From Rhodopirellula sp. (lineage in GTDB: Bacteria; Planctomycetota; Planctomycetia; Planctomycetales; Planctomycetaceae), in contig JABMPE010000035.1 of the NCBI GenBank assembly GCA_013203845.1, positions 1 to 54,981 on the forward strand: 54,981 bases of DNA, written 5' to 3'. Under the pieces are notes generated by a model that did not search any database, was not told where the DNA came from, and saw only the letters and a list, made by a program, of their open reading frames with translations. This document shows positions 11,101 to 19,081 of this stretch, piece by piece; the first letter of the stretch is position 1, and each line of letters begins with the position of its first letter. A program made the translations under genes and the position numbers.

Positions 11101-12025
11101 CCAGAGCATCGCAACACGCTTCTCGTTCAATTCGGATTTGCCGAGTCAGCCACCAGACCGCCGGGTTGAAGAACAGAAACGACTCGACCAGCAACTGCCC
11201 CAGATTTACGAGAAAGTCATAACGCCGCGCGTGGGCCAGTTCGTGAGCGATGACGATTCTCAATTGCTCGATCGGCACTCCGGTCAGCATGGCTGGCGGC
11301 AGCAGCAGCGTCGGCCAGTAAGTGCCGACGATTCCGGGCACGGAAACTTTGTCACTGATCATCAGGGAGACCGGCCAGCGTAATTTCATGCGGCGAGACA
11401 GCTCGGCCATCACTTCACGAATTTGAGCGACCCGCGTGTCATCAACGGACTCCGACGAAGCCCGCAGATTTCGAAGCGCAACGATCACTCGCACCAGCCG
11501 AAACAACATCGTCAGCACGCCGATTCCCCACACTCCCGCGGCAAGGGCTGGCCACGCGAATTGCGATTGCTTCGTAATGTCGGAAGTCGTCGATGCTGGG
11601 CGACGGTCATCGGCTTTGGGAGCTGTAACGTGTGCTTCTACTGCATGCGATGTGGCGGAATGGCTCGGCGGAACGACTTCGGTGAGACCGCGAGGATCGC
11701 TCAATCGTGAGACCGTCATCGAGGTCTGATCGGTCAGCAGCGAGTGGGAGTTGCTTGTTGGAACGTTTGACCGCGGCCCTGTCTCGGCATCAATACCTGT
11801 CGACGTGGTCGCCGATGTGAAAACAGCGGCCGCCGTCACCAGCATTGCCAGCACGACGGCAACCAGACCGCCACACACAACGGCGTAGCGAGTCTCCGAA
11901 CGTCTTGCCGGCAACCTGCGAAGCGCGAGCCAACAGAAAACAGCGACGATGCTCGCCTGCCACAGCGAGTGTCCCAGCGTCTGAATCAGCAGACGGCAGT
12001 TCTCAATGAAAACGGCATCGAGCAT
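8192..12025 (-). CDS. BlaR1-type M56 family metallopeptidase with long repeat-rich sensor
   Basis: A protein of 1277 residues with the BlaR1/MecR1 plan: several N-terminal membrane segments around a gluzincin HELAH site (near residue 260) with EREACCDALAV downstream, then a very long extracytoplasmic region. That region holds many carboxypeptidase-regulatory-like/Cna-B-like units (for example ATTYDLLIMKSGFG and DDEGRFSFACLEPVSYQL) in place of the penicillin-binding sensor of true BlaR1. By analogy it senses a signal outside and cleaves the BlaI-like repressor encoded just upstream. Start ATG 12025 is preferred (GGAG upstream); a TTG at 12067 would add 14 residues. Ligand unknown. Confidence 0.85.
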   Translation of the reverse strand: MLDAVFIENCRLLIQTLGHSLWQASIVAVFCWLALRRLPARRSETRYAVVCGGLVAVVLAMLVTAAAVFTSATTSTGIDAETGPRSNVPTSNSHSLLTDQTSMTVSRLSDPRGLTEVVPPSHSATSHAVEAHVTAPKADDRRPASTTSDITKQSQFAWPALAAGVWGIGVLTMLFRLVRVIVALRNLRASSESVDDTRVAQIREVMAELSRRMKLRWPVSLMISDKVSVPGIVGTYWPTLLLPPAMLTGVPIEQLRIVIAHELAHARRYDFLVNLGQLLVESFLFFNPAVWWLTRQIRIEREACCDALAVAATGSAVPVARTLLAIVEQLTESLGIAAASEFANAAGVQSFVGDEPPESTTPLFDRVRRIVTPDQRPHIQVPWYTLLGVVVAYALVSFGLYEGADATVQVVQRALSPKERVEKIEALIEAKGELARREGVPVYSSDEPEPGSLFPEPVTVSGIVRTSDGSPLPVPLTIYGTFSGPGIGATEGFANFNEPASEFLFSGKTRSQKSVRGDTATLGLHIGFRRDTESAKRFAPAAVGPFTIRSGQVIDNLEIILKPGFTGQLRVVDSSNKPIGNAFVSGMFHLDNASSYARLGESRSETNPDGTTTIPACTSKLTWTADIRAAGFQTAKYDLNLQPGVISTIKMKPARPTTIKIESDTDGQPVSGAFAYVTAEHPNQSGQVSTVFHRDPREESIQEYESQYAGLYRYGPSNSNGILTLDALAASTTYDLLIMKSGFGPTFLKEIKAGAELIDLTLHPELTVSGRIIGDLSALRTRGRSKQKHIRYRNVDRYWIAYADVEERDGKGYFEIKNLVRGDLRLQFPDRTIALELTESISDLVIDLTQPPEKARPYKPIVEKLPEPQGPQRRVILNLVGADPSVPITGKFRAGYLTRSNSGGYSSAELDIVDAKVEFNVEVPTKIVWSDRSFTGYSVVGQSEIEVEASYEPFQLDVPLLAGGAVRGVVRLADGTLARQFKIDLRPVNRKSKYKGANERVTGTDPPGEFVLPGIPFGEEFKLLITDNRPGSVAAIVSEPFSLTAAEPISNLKFQFEKGRTHTLQLLDEQGQPAIGAKVGGWFSPGLGFSRSTGWGVNKDGQVDFQHVTDSIPGETTFQVEAAGPFRGQKLKLDWANLPEQLTLKRGVAAAGQLIDDATGRGIADARFFLFPTGGNPTDKRAEFQDAVWGRTDDEGRFSFACLEPVSYQLNLHGAVPPRIPFRKNNLGILEADFSDITDGTFPEWFVRGGEAKPVTIKVKLVPQSRLKLAPVSSEEN

Positions 12026-12087
12026 GAGGTGACTCCGCGAGGCAACAATGAGAGGGCGATCAATCAACGAGTGCCGGCAGCGGCTCG

Positions 12088-12504
12088 TTACGACTTCCGA
12101 CGGGACTTTGATTTCGGCAGTGTGCCTTCAAACTCGTCCAGAAACTGACGAATGGCGTTCACGTCTTCGGTGGCGGCATTGCTGCCGGATAGGAGCTGCT
12201 GCACGGCCAGCGCCGGGTCGCCTCCGAACACGCGACTGACCAGACTCTTCATCATCGGTCCGGCAATCTGCTCACGAGTCTTCCTGGGCGAGTAGATATT
12301 TGCGGGGCCGTCTTTCTGCCGCTTCGCCGACAGCAGCCCCTTTTTCTGCATGACCTGCATGACAGACAGGACCGACGTGTAGGCCCGCGGTTTTCCATCG
12401 GGAAGTCGCCCCATGACTTCCCGAACGGTCGACGGTCCGTGCTCCCACAGGACGCCGAGCACCTGAAGTTCAAACTCGGCCGGTTGATACTTTTCGCTCT
12501 TCAT
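12088..12504 (-). CDS. BlaI/MecI/CopY-family transcriptional repressor
   Basis: A 138-residue winged-helix repressor. The N-terminal domain carries the family pattern (EFELQVLGVLWEHGPSTVREV, then YTSVLSVMQVMQKKGLL) and a C-terminal helical dimerisation part. ATG 12504 is preceded by GAGG at 5 nt spacing. It sits directly before the BlaR1-type gene on the same strand, and two palindromes at 12514-12563 overlap its promoter region, so autorepression of both genes and release by BlaR1-type proteolysis is the likely circuit. A lysine/serine/arginine tail (LPKSKSRRKS) ends the protein. Confidence 0.92.
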   Translation of the reverse strand: MKSEKYQPAEFELQVLGVLWEHGPSTVREVMGRLPDGKPRAYTSVLSVMQVMQKKGLLSAKRQKDGPANIYSPRKTREQIAGPMMKSLVSRVFGGDPALAVQQLLSGSNAATEDVNAIRQFLDEFEGTLPKSKSRRKS

Positions 12505-12513
12505 GATCACCTC

Positions 12514-12529
12514 TACTGTTTAAACAGTA
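12514..12529. promoter_or_regulatory. Palindromic operator 1 of the BlaI-like repressor
   Basis: TACTGTTTAAACAGTA is a perfect 16-bp palindrome 10 bp before the repressor ATG. It contains the ACTGT/ACAGT half-sites expected for BlaI/MecI/CopY-type winged-helix dimers. Inferred operator. Confidence 0.8.
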
Positions 12530-12545
12530 CGGAAGCGACCATTGT

Positions 12546-12563
12546 GTACTGTTTCAACAGTAC
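12546..12563. promoter_or_regulatory. Palindromic operator 2 of the BlaI-like repressor
   Basis: GTACTGTT-TC-AACAGTAC has perfect 8-bp arms identical in core to operator 1. The two centres are 33 bp apart, about three helical turns, so two dimers would bind the same face of the DNA. Confidence 0.8.
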
Positions 12564-12617
12564 GTCAAGCCGAATTCTCACCAGCAGGTGTCAAAAAGCC
12601 GCAGGAACCGGCGTGAA

Positions 12618-13376
12618 TTACTGACGGTTACTGTCGAGCAGCCGCAACATCTCGGTCGCGTATCGTTGCCCGAGGGTCAACTGGCTCTTGCGATCAAAGT
12701 GGACCTTGTCGAAGACTGTCAGCCCGTTGGCTCGGGCAAGCCCTGTGTGCGGAATCGTTTCGACCATCTGCTGCATGTGAGCGTTGACGGTGCCCTCGCC
12801 GTAGATCTCGCCCGCGACAAACGGCAAATCGTCATTCTTCAGTTCAGTTCTGAGTCTCAAAATCAGCTCGGTCAGCCGTTCCAGGTAGTCGGCGTCGTTC
12901 CGGTTGGACTCGCCCTGATGCCAGAGAACGCCGTCAATTCGCAGCCCCTTTACCTTCGACAATCGAGTCATCGCGTGAACGTAGAGAGCTTGCCCTTTTC
13001 CCCACTGCTGAATCGACGAGCCGCCGCGAGCGTTGGAAATCAGGCCGATTGTTTTACCCGGCAGCTTCGCACTCATCTCGTGAGCGAAACCCGCTCCGGG
13101 GCTGATTCTTTGCATGCTGAGATCTTTGCGGTCGGTAGCAAACCGGTTCAGTGGATTCGCCGCCGGAATCCATTGTCCCTTGTCGTCGAGCAGCAGCACG
13201 TTAGCGATTGGTTTCTCATCGCCCTTTTCCAATGCCGCTCGGCCAGCCATGTTGGACTGTCCGATCAGCAGAAAGACAAGGTCGGGCTTTGTGGGCTGAT
13301 CAGCCGCGTTGACAGCTGATTGAAGAAATGCGGCCAGCAGAAGCAGGATCGAGGCGAGACGGCAGAAAAGTTTCAT
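12618..13376 (-). CDS. Sialate O-acetylesterase-like (SASA/CE6) secreted hydrolase
   Basis: About 252 residues with a signal peptide (MKLFCRLASILLLLAAFLQS). The SGNH-type Ser block is FLLIGQSNMAGR, followed by SNARGGSSIQQWGKG, VLWHQGESN and a C-terminal DKVHFD providing the Asp/His. These are the motifs of the SASA/carbohydrate-esterase family 6 group that removes acetyl groups from sugars. Start taken at ATG 13376, which begins the signal peptide; the frame is open to 13406. Natural substrate unknown, probably an acetylated polysaccharide. Confidence 0.88.
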   Translation of the reverse strand: MKLFCRLASILLLLAAFLQSAVNAADQPTKPDLVFLLIGQSNMAGRAALEKGDEKPIANVLLLDDKGQWIPAANPLNRFATDRKDLSMQRISPGAGFAHEMSAKLPGKTIGLISNARGGSSIQQWGKGQALYVHAMTRLSKVKGLRIDGVLWHQGESNRNDADYLERLTELILRLRTELKNDDLPFVAGEIYGEGTVNAHMQQMVETIPHTGLARANGLTVFDKVHFDRKSQLTLGQRYATEMLRLLDSNRQ

Positions 13377-13593
13377 GAGTGAACTCCGACAAGTTGCAAG
13401 GTTCAAAGGACGCGAGAATTTGCGAGCAGGATGAAAGAAGGCAGACCCCTGCAGACTGTAACTCGAAAGCGGCGTGGCTTCAGGTGCGAACGAAAACTAC
13501 AACCCGACGATTCCCTGCTGCTGGCTCGCCTGCCACACTACGCTGACGAAACCACTACAAGGAACGCATCGGCCAGGCACGAGGAAACAATCT

Positions 13594-16071
13594 GTGATTG
13601 AGGACTGCAAGCACCTAAGAACCTGGCAGAACCTGGCGGCGGCGATGAGTCTTTCGATCTGTGGTCTGGTCAGCACTTCGCAGGCTCAGCGGACGACCGT
13701 TCCCTTCGTCGCGGGTTTCGAAAGGTTCGCCCGGCATCAGGAAATGGATGCGGTCCAGGCAGGGCAGCTTTTACTGACCGAGTTGAACTGCACCGCGTGT
13801 CATGCGGCAGCTTCAGTCGAACTGAAACCGAAACTCGGGCCGCGTCTCAATGGTGCTGGCAATCGGTTGGAGCAGCAATGGATGGCGAACTTTCTGGCCG
13901 ATCCTCAACAGGAAAAGCCAGGAACGACGATGCCGGACTTACTGGCCTCGCTGCCCGATAACGACCGCAGAAACGCGGCTGAGGCACTGGCGGCATTTCT
14001 CGGCTCGCTGCAGGAACCATTTCCGGAAATCAAAGGGTCGGGTGCGCAGGGTGTCCCCTACGAATTCTGGAAACACGGTGACGAAGCCCAGGGGCAACAG
14101 CTTTATCATCAGGTCGGCTGCGTTGCCTGTCATGAGGCTGACGAGAGCTACGAGACCGCCGAGACAAAACCGTCTCCGCTCGATCAGTTGCTGGAGCAGC
14201 TCGATGAGGACGAACTCAAAGAACTGGGTCTGAGCACAGCAGCTCGGCGTATTCAATCGGTGCCGCACAGTAACCTGCCGACGAAATATTCGCGGCAGTC
14301 TTTAACGTTCTTTCTGCTCGATCCACACAGGACTCGCACCGGCGGTCGGATGCCGAATTTGAAACTGGGAGTCGTCGAAGCAGCCGACATCGCTACCTGG
14401 CTGCTGCGAAACCAAACGGTGGAACGGGATGACTTGAACGAGTTGTCGACCGAACTGACCGCACAAGGGCTGCGCGGCCGCCAGCTGTTCAGCGAACTCG
14501 GCTGTGCGAGTTGCCACGCCATTAAAGACGTGCCTCGTGGAAAAATGGCGAAGCCGTTACCGGAGCTGGATTTCGGCTCATCACGCAGTTGCTTGACTGT
14601 CCCTCAGAAAGGGCTGCCGAATTTCAATCTGGATCAAACCCAGACTGAAACTCTGAAAGCCGCGGTCACTGCGGAGTCCAAATCTGCAACGAAGGCAGCA
14701 GTTGTCGTTGAAAAACAACTGAACCTTCTGATGCTGAAGCTGAACTGTCTGGCCTGTCACGAACGCAACGGCCAGGGCGGAGTCGGTCGTTATCGGCGAC
14801 CGTATTTTGAAACGGTCGGGCATGTCGACATCGGTGACGAAGGACGGCTGCCGCCTCCACTTACCGGTGCTGGTCGCAAGTTGCAGTCGGCATGGCTGAC
14901 TCGCGTGCTGCATGGAACCGGCGATGTTCGGCCTCACATGCGAATTCGAATGCCGATTTTTCCAGTCGAGCAGGTAAAGCCTCTACCAGGGTTACTCGTA
15001 AAAGCAGACAGCGAGTCCGCAAAACAGCCAACGGAAAAAGACGTGTTTGGTGATGTTAGTAAGCTGGCCGAAGCCGGGCGGCAGCTTCTCGACACAGGCT
15101 GCGTGCAGTGTCATCCGCTGCGAGGTGACGCTCTGCCCGGCGTTGTCGGCATCGACCTGGAAGGCATCGCCAGCCGAGTTCATCCGCAATGGTTTCGCGA
15201 TTTCCTGTTCAACCCAGGCAGCCTGAAACCACGGACTCGAATGCCTACCTTCTTCCCCAGTGGAAAGAGTCAGAACGCGGCAATTCTGAGCGGCGACACG
15301 GAACAGCAGATCGCCGCAATGTGGACGTACCTGAAGAACATCAACAAGCTTGAGTTGCCGCCCAAGATCGAACGGGCACGTTCTCAGGACTACGAGTTAG
15401 TTCCCCAGAACCGACCCATCGTGCTGCGCACCTTTATGGAAGAAGCCGGCACGCACGCGATTGCTGTTGGATTTTCTGAACGCGTTCACTTCGCGTTTGA
15501 TGCCGAACAGGTTCGACTGGCGAATGCGTGGCGAGGTCGTTTTCTCGATGCACAGGGAACCTGGTTCGTGAGGTTTGCTCCGCCTGCCGAGCCACTTGGT
15601 GAGCAGCAGATCGAGTTTCCGCCGGGCGTGCCGTTTGCCCTGTTCGAAGGTTCGGTCATCGAAGGCAACGGAATTCCGAATCCGTCATTCGATGCAAAGG
15701 ACGCCGGTTATCGGTTTCTTGGTTATCGGTTGGACAAGTCCGGAGTGCCAACATTTCTCTCCAGGTTCGATCGTTTTGACATTGATGATCGGGTCAAACC
15801 GGATGCCGAGCGAACGCTCATCCGTCAGTTGACGATTACCGACCGGACCCCGCAGGAGCCACCGGCGTCGATCTGGTTCCGAGCGCACTTTGGCAAGTCG
15901 CTGAAACAGAACTCGCCGCTTTCTTACACCAGCGATGCCGGTCTCACGGTGTCGGTGTCGAACAGTGTCGGCGACGCTGGAGAACTGCAGACTCTGAAAG
16001 ACGGGACTCAGCTTTTGATCCTTGTGAAAGTTGAGCGAAGGAAAACGATTGAGGTGCGCTATTCATGGTAG
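13594..16071 (+). CDS. Five-haem c-type cytochrome, exported
   Basis: About 825 residues with five CxxCH motifs (CTACH, CVACH, CASCH, CLACH, CVQCH at roughly residues 67, 176, 304, 385 and 503), so a multi-haem electron carrier. A signal peptide precedes them (LAAAMSLSICGLVSTSQAQ). The C-terminal 200 residues without haem sites resemble a beta-rich domain I cannot name. GTG 13594 is chosen because GAGGAAA sits just upstream and the signal sequence follows; the frame is open to 13474. Its stop overlaps the next gene by 7 bp, pointing to translational coupling with a dehydrogenase-like protein that may pass electrons to it. Confidence 0.87.
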   Translation: MIEDCKHLRTWQNLAAAMSLSICGLVSTSQAQRTTVPFVAGFERFARHQEMDAVQAGQLLLTELNCTACHAAASVELKPKLGPRLNGAGNRLEQQWMANFLADPQQEKPGTTMPDLLASLPDNDRRNAAEALAAFLGSLQEPFPEIKGSGAQGVPYEFWKHGDEAQGQQLYHQVGCVACHEADESYETAETKPSPLDQLLEQLDEDELKELGLSTAARRIQSVPHSNLPTKYSRQSLTFFLLDPHRTRTGGRMPNLKLGVVEAADIATWLLRNQTVERDDLNELSTELTAQGLRGRQLFSELGCASCHAIKDVPRGKMAKPLPELDFGSSRSCLTVPQKGLPNFNLDQTQTETLKAAVTAESKSATKAAVVVEKQLNLLMLKLNCLACHERNGQGGVGRYRRPYFETVGHVDIGDEGRLPPPLTGAGRKLQSAWLTRVLHGTGDVRPHMRIRMPIFPVEQVKPLPGLLVKADSESAKQPTEKDVFGDVSKLAEAGRQLLDTGCVQCHPLRGDALPGVVGIDLEGIASRVHPQWFRDFLFNPGSLKPRTRMPTFFPSGKSQNAAILSGDTEQQIAAMWTYLKNINKLELPPKIERARSQDYELVPQNRPIVLRTFMEEAGTHAIAVGFSERVHFAFDAEQVRLANAWRGRFLDAQGTWFVRFAPPAEPLGEQQIEFPPGVPFALFEGSVIEGNGIPNPSFDAKDAGYRFLGYRLDKSGVPTFLSRFDRFDIDDRVKPDAERTLIRQLTITDRTPQEPPASIWFRAHFGKSLKQNSPLSYTSDAGLTVSVSNSVGDAGELQTLKDGTQLLILVKVERRKTIEVRYSW

Positions 16072-17627
16072 ACCGAACGCTTCTTCTGATCGCGATGCTC
16101 ATCTGGTCCGGAACGATCGCACGCGCCGCCGCGCCGGACGAGAACGATTATTACCGTCTGGTCCCGGTGGCTGTCTCTGAAACCAGCACGAGTTCACGAT
16201 CTGCCAACTGGAAGCCCGCTCCCGACGGACTCGCTCTGGAAGTCAGTGGCCTGGCGGTGCTGGATCATCGCCGCGTCGCGGTTGCCATTCGAAAGGGAGA
16301 AATCTGGATCCTGGATGGCGTTTACGACGATCCTCCGAAAGACGTGACGTATCACCGTTTCGCATCGGCTTTGCATGAACCGCTGGGGCTGCTCAAACAC
16401 GGTGACGCCTTTTACACGGCTCAACGCAGCGAGCTGACCAGAATTCGAGACACGGACGGCGACGGTGAGGCCGACGAGTACCTGACCGTCGCGAAAGGCT
16501 GGGGAGTTACCGGCGGGTATCACGAATATGCGTACGGACCGAAGCTGGACCGAGATGGCAATCTGTGGCTGACGCTGAATATCGGGATGGGTCTGAAAGG
16601 AGCACAGCTCGATCGCACGATCAAAGACCCGATTCTTGGTTACCGTCAGGGCCGATGGCGCGGCTGGGGCATGAAGGTCACTCCGACCGGCGATCTGATG
16701 CCCGTTTGCGCGGGGATGAGGTCGCCCTGCGGCATCGGTGCGAACGCCGCCGGCGACATGTTCTACACCGATCAGCAGGGCAACTGGGTCGCGACGAACT
16801 CGCTGCACCACATGCGCGAAGGAGCCTTCTTTCATCATCCGGAAGCACTGGCGTCGATGAGCGAACAGGGCTCGCCCATCAGCGGCATCGAGAATGTTCC
16901 AGGTGGCCTGCCTTATCCGGAAGCGATGAAAAAGTTCCCTCAGTTGCAACCACCCGCCGTCTGGTTCCCTTACAAAAAAGCGGGGCAGTCGGCGACGGAT
17001 ATCATGCTCGACGAAAGTCACGGAAAATTTGGACCGTTCGCGGGTCAATTATTTGTCGGTGAATTCACTCAGGCGGCGATGAACCGCGTCTTCCTCGAAA
17101 AGGTCGACGGCCAGTACCAGGGAGCGTGCTTTCCGTTCCGTTCTCGATTCGCTTCCGCAGTGCTGCGGATGGCTCAAGGCACCGACGGCAGTGTGTTCGT
17201 CGGTCTGACCAACCGCGGATGGAGCAGTCTCGGAACCGCCGCGTACGGTCTGCAGCGACTCGTGTGGACGGGAAAGGTGCCGTTCGAGATCCTGGAAATG
17301 CGAGCGAAGCCTGATGGCTTTGAGCTGGTCTTTACGAAACCCGTCGACGCGGCCACGGCGACTCAAGCATCATCCTGCGAAATGAGCAGCCACACGTACC
17401 TGTACCATTCGACCTACGGCAGTGACGAAATTCAGAAACAACGCCTGAACGTCAAGAAGGCGACGGTGTCAAAGGATGGTCTGCGCATTCGTCTTTACGT
17501 CGACGGCCTGCGCGAGCTGTTCGTTCACGAGTTGGTCGCACCCGGAATTCGCAGTCGCGAAGGCGAGCCGCTGCTGCATCCTCATGCCTGGTACACGCTG
17601 AATCGAATTCCGAATCCGAAAGAGTGA
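16065..17627 (+). CDS. Glucose/sorbosone dehydrogenase-like beta-propeller protein, secreted
   Basis: 520 residues with a signal peptide (MVDRTLLLIAMLIWSGTIARAA). Propeller-like repeats are visible: GEIWILDGV, DTDGDGEADEYLTVAKGWG, DRDGNLWLTLNIG, AAGDMFYTDQQGNWVATNSL, GTDGSVFVGLTNRGWS. This pattern matches planctomycete proteins related to soluble PQQ-type sugar dehydrogenases and putative membrane-bound dehydrogenases. It overlaps the multi-haem cytochrome gene by 7 bp, which supports a shared redox role. The cofactor is not certain from the sequence. Confidence 0.82.
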   Translation: MVDRTLLLIAMLIWSGTIARAAAPDENDYYRLVPVAVSETSTSSRSANWKPAPDGLALEVSGLAVLDHRRVAVAIRKGEIWILDGVYDDPPKDVTYHRFASALHEPLGLLKHGDAFYTAQRSELTRIRDTDGDGEADEYLTVAKGWGVTGGYHEYAYGPKLDRDGNLWLTLNIGMGLKGAQLDRTIKDPILGYRQGRWRGWGMKVTPTGDLMPVCAGMRSPCGIGANAAGDMFYTDQQGNWVATNSLHHMREGAFFHHPEALASMSEQGSPISGIENVPGGLPYPEAMKKFPQLQPPAVWFPYKKAGQSATDIMLDESHGKFGPFAGQLFVGEFTQAAMNRVFLEKVDGQYQGACFPFRSRFASAVLRMAQGTDGSVFVGLTNRGWSSLGTAAYGLQRLVWTGKVPFEILEMRAKPDGFELVFTKPVDAATATQASSCEMSSHTYLYHSTYGSDEIQKQRLNVKKATVSKDGLRIRLYVDGLRELFVHELVAPGIRSREGEPLLHPHAWYTLNRIPNPKE

Positions 17628-17643
17628 TCACCGATTGCGGTGA
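17628..17643. terminator. Small hairpin between convergent genes
   Basis: TCACCG-ATTG-CGGTGA forms a 6-bp stem directly after the dehydrogenase-like stop codon and before the stop of the opposing gene. It could act as a weak bidirectional terminator, but there is no U-tract. Confidence 0.35.
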
Positions 17644-17645
17644 AG

Positions 17646-18797
17646 TCAGTCCTGTCCGAAAAACTGTTCTTCGCGAGGCAGTGCAATCACCGGCCAACTG
17701 CCGGGATAGACTCGGACTATGCGACCGGGGCGATAGCCTTCCAGCAGTAGATCAGGCTGTACCTGAATCTGCACGCCACTGCTGCCCGGCTGGAGGGGCA
17801 CGGTTTTGATTTCGAGAACTGGACCGCGTTTTCGATCGTTGACCGGGTCGTACGTCATCAGGCTTTCCAGCGACACCGCAATGCCAGCCTGCTCGCCCTT
17901 AATAACTTCGTTGAACAGTTGGGGATTAACTCCTCCGAAAAAAGTGATGGTCACGATTCGCTGTTTGTTGTCGACGGCGTTGACCCAGCCAGCGAGTCCT
18001 CGCTGACGAATGTAGATGTGGTGCCTGGCCATCTGGTGCGATTTCACGAGCTCCCGACTTTCATCATCGATCCAGAGTTCGACCAGTCGGCCTGGACCGT
18101 AGAGCGTTGCCCAGGTCATGTTGAGTTGCACGAGCTGCCCAGTCGCTACGTCCGACTGCGTCACCACAGCCTTGCCCTGCCAGACTCGTGTAGAAGCCTG
18201 CAGGTCAAATGTGGCTGGCTCGCCAATCGTCTTTCCGTCCTGCAGCAAAGTCGCAGTGAGCTTGTGCTCGTCGAGGTTCAACTCGTCGATTCGCCATTGC
18301 TGGTTCTGCCGAGCGTAAAAACTGAAATCATCTTCGAGTCGCAGGCAACGCGTGAAATCAATTTCGTAGCTGCGTCGGTTGTGCCAGCCTTCCAGTGGCG
18401 CCGTCTGGTCGTTGGGATCTTTGACGTAAAACAGACCGTGCAGATGTGTACCGAGCGGAATGTCTTCCAACGCGGCCGGAGCACCGTGATAGTAAATCGA
18501 TCCGTACGGCAGCATCATGGCTCCCGACGGCAGGTCGAAGTGACTGCGATTCTGCTGGTCGGTCCGATCAGCTCGCAGAACAAAGCGACGCTTCAGATGG
18601 TCGACGTTGATCAGCTCGCCCGAGTAGTAATGAGCCGAGCCTTCCGGCGGAAATTCTCCGTCGACCAACTGAAACCACGGACGTTTGTCGTCCGGATCTC
18701 CATCTGTTCGAAAAGCCGGTCGCTCGTCGGCGTGCAGAATCTCGACGGAGAAACAGCACATCACCAGGAGCATTCTCACAAAGGCAGAGCGTCGCAT
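17646..18797 (-). CDS. Hypothetical secreted protein
   Basis: About 383 residues beginning MRRSAFVRMLLVMCCFSVE, a clear signal peptide. The body is hydrophilic, with beta-rich segments (GLFYVKDPNDQ, LVELWIDDESRELVKSH, GLAGWVNAVDNKQRIVTITFFGG), and I do not recognise a family. The frame stays open to 18965, but the extra 56 codons encode a piece of a tyrosine integrase (see 18870-19034), so ATG 18797 is the natural start. It is the last chromosomal-looking gene before the accessory region. Confidence 0.75.
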   Translation of the reverse strand: MRRSAFVRMLLVMCCFSVEILHADERPAFRTDGDPDDKRPWFQLVDGEFPPEGSAHYYSGELINVDHLKRRFVLRADRTDQQNRSHFDLPSGAMMLPYGSIYYHGAPAALEDIPLGTHLHGLFYVKDPNDQTAPLEGWHNRRSYEIDFTRCLRLEDDFSFYARQNQQWRIDELNLDEHKLTATLLQDGKTIGEPATFDLQASTRVWQGKAVVTQSDVATGQLVQLNMTWATLYGPGRLVELWIDDESRELVKSHQMARHHIYIRQRGLAGWVNAVDNKQRIVTITFFGGVNPQLFNEVIKGEQAGIAVSLESLMTYDPVNDRKRGPVLEIKTVPLQPGSSGVQIQVQPDLLLEGYRPGRIVRVYPGSWPVIALPREEQFFGQD

Positions 18798-18869
18798 GGC
18801 AACTTCTAAATACGAATCAAACAAGTCAGTCAGTCGCCCAAAGACACTGGAACGCGTTCGAATCATGTT

Positions 18870-19034
18870 CCCGTTCTCGTAGCCGACAAACGGATTCTCG
18901 GTGACAAGGTCATGCTTCACGGCCCAACTGAAAACCGTCTGCACGGTGGCGAGCGTGTCCTTCACGGTCGTCGGGCTGAAATCACCTTTCAGAGCGCCCT
19001 CGATCTTCGCCAGATGGAGCTTTCTGATCGCCCA
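18870..19034 (-). pseudogene. Tyrosine recombinase (phage integrase) N-terminal fragment
   Basis: Reading leftward from 19034, the frame gives WAIRKLHLAKIEGALKGDFS and then VFSWAVKHDLVTENPFVGYE. This is the SAM-like core-binding domain of phage-type integrases (the FSWAVKHDLVTENP block is diagnostic). A stop lies just before it, and no catalytic R-H-R-Y domain follows, because the frame runs into the secreted-protein gene. It is therefore a dead fragment, marking an old integration event at the edge of the accessory region. Confidence 0.7.
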
Positions 19035-19081
19035 TCAGAACTCGAAATCACTCATTCCGTGCCAAATGGGCCCTCGCGCGT

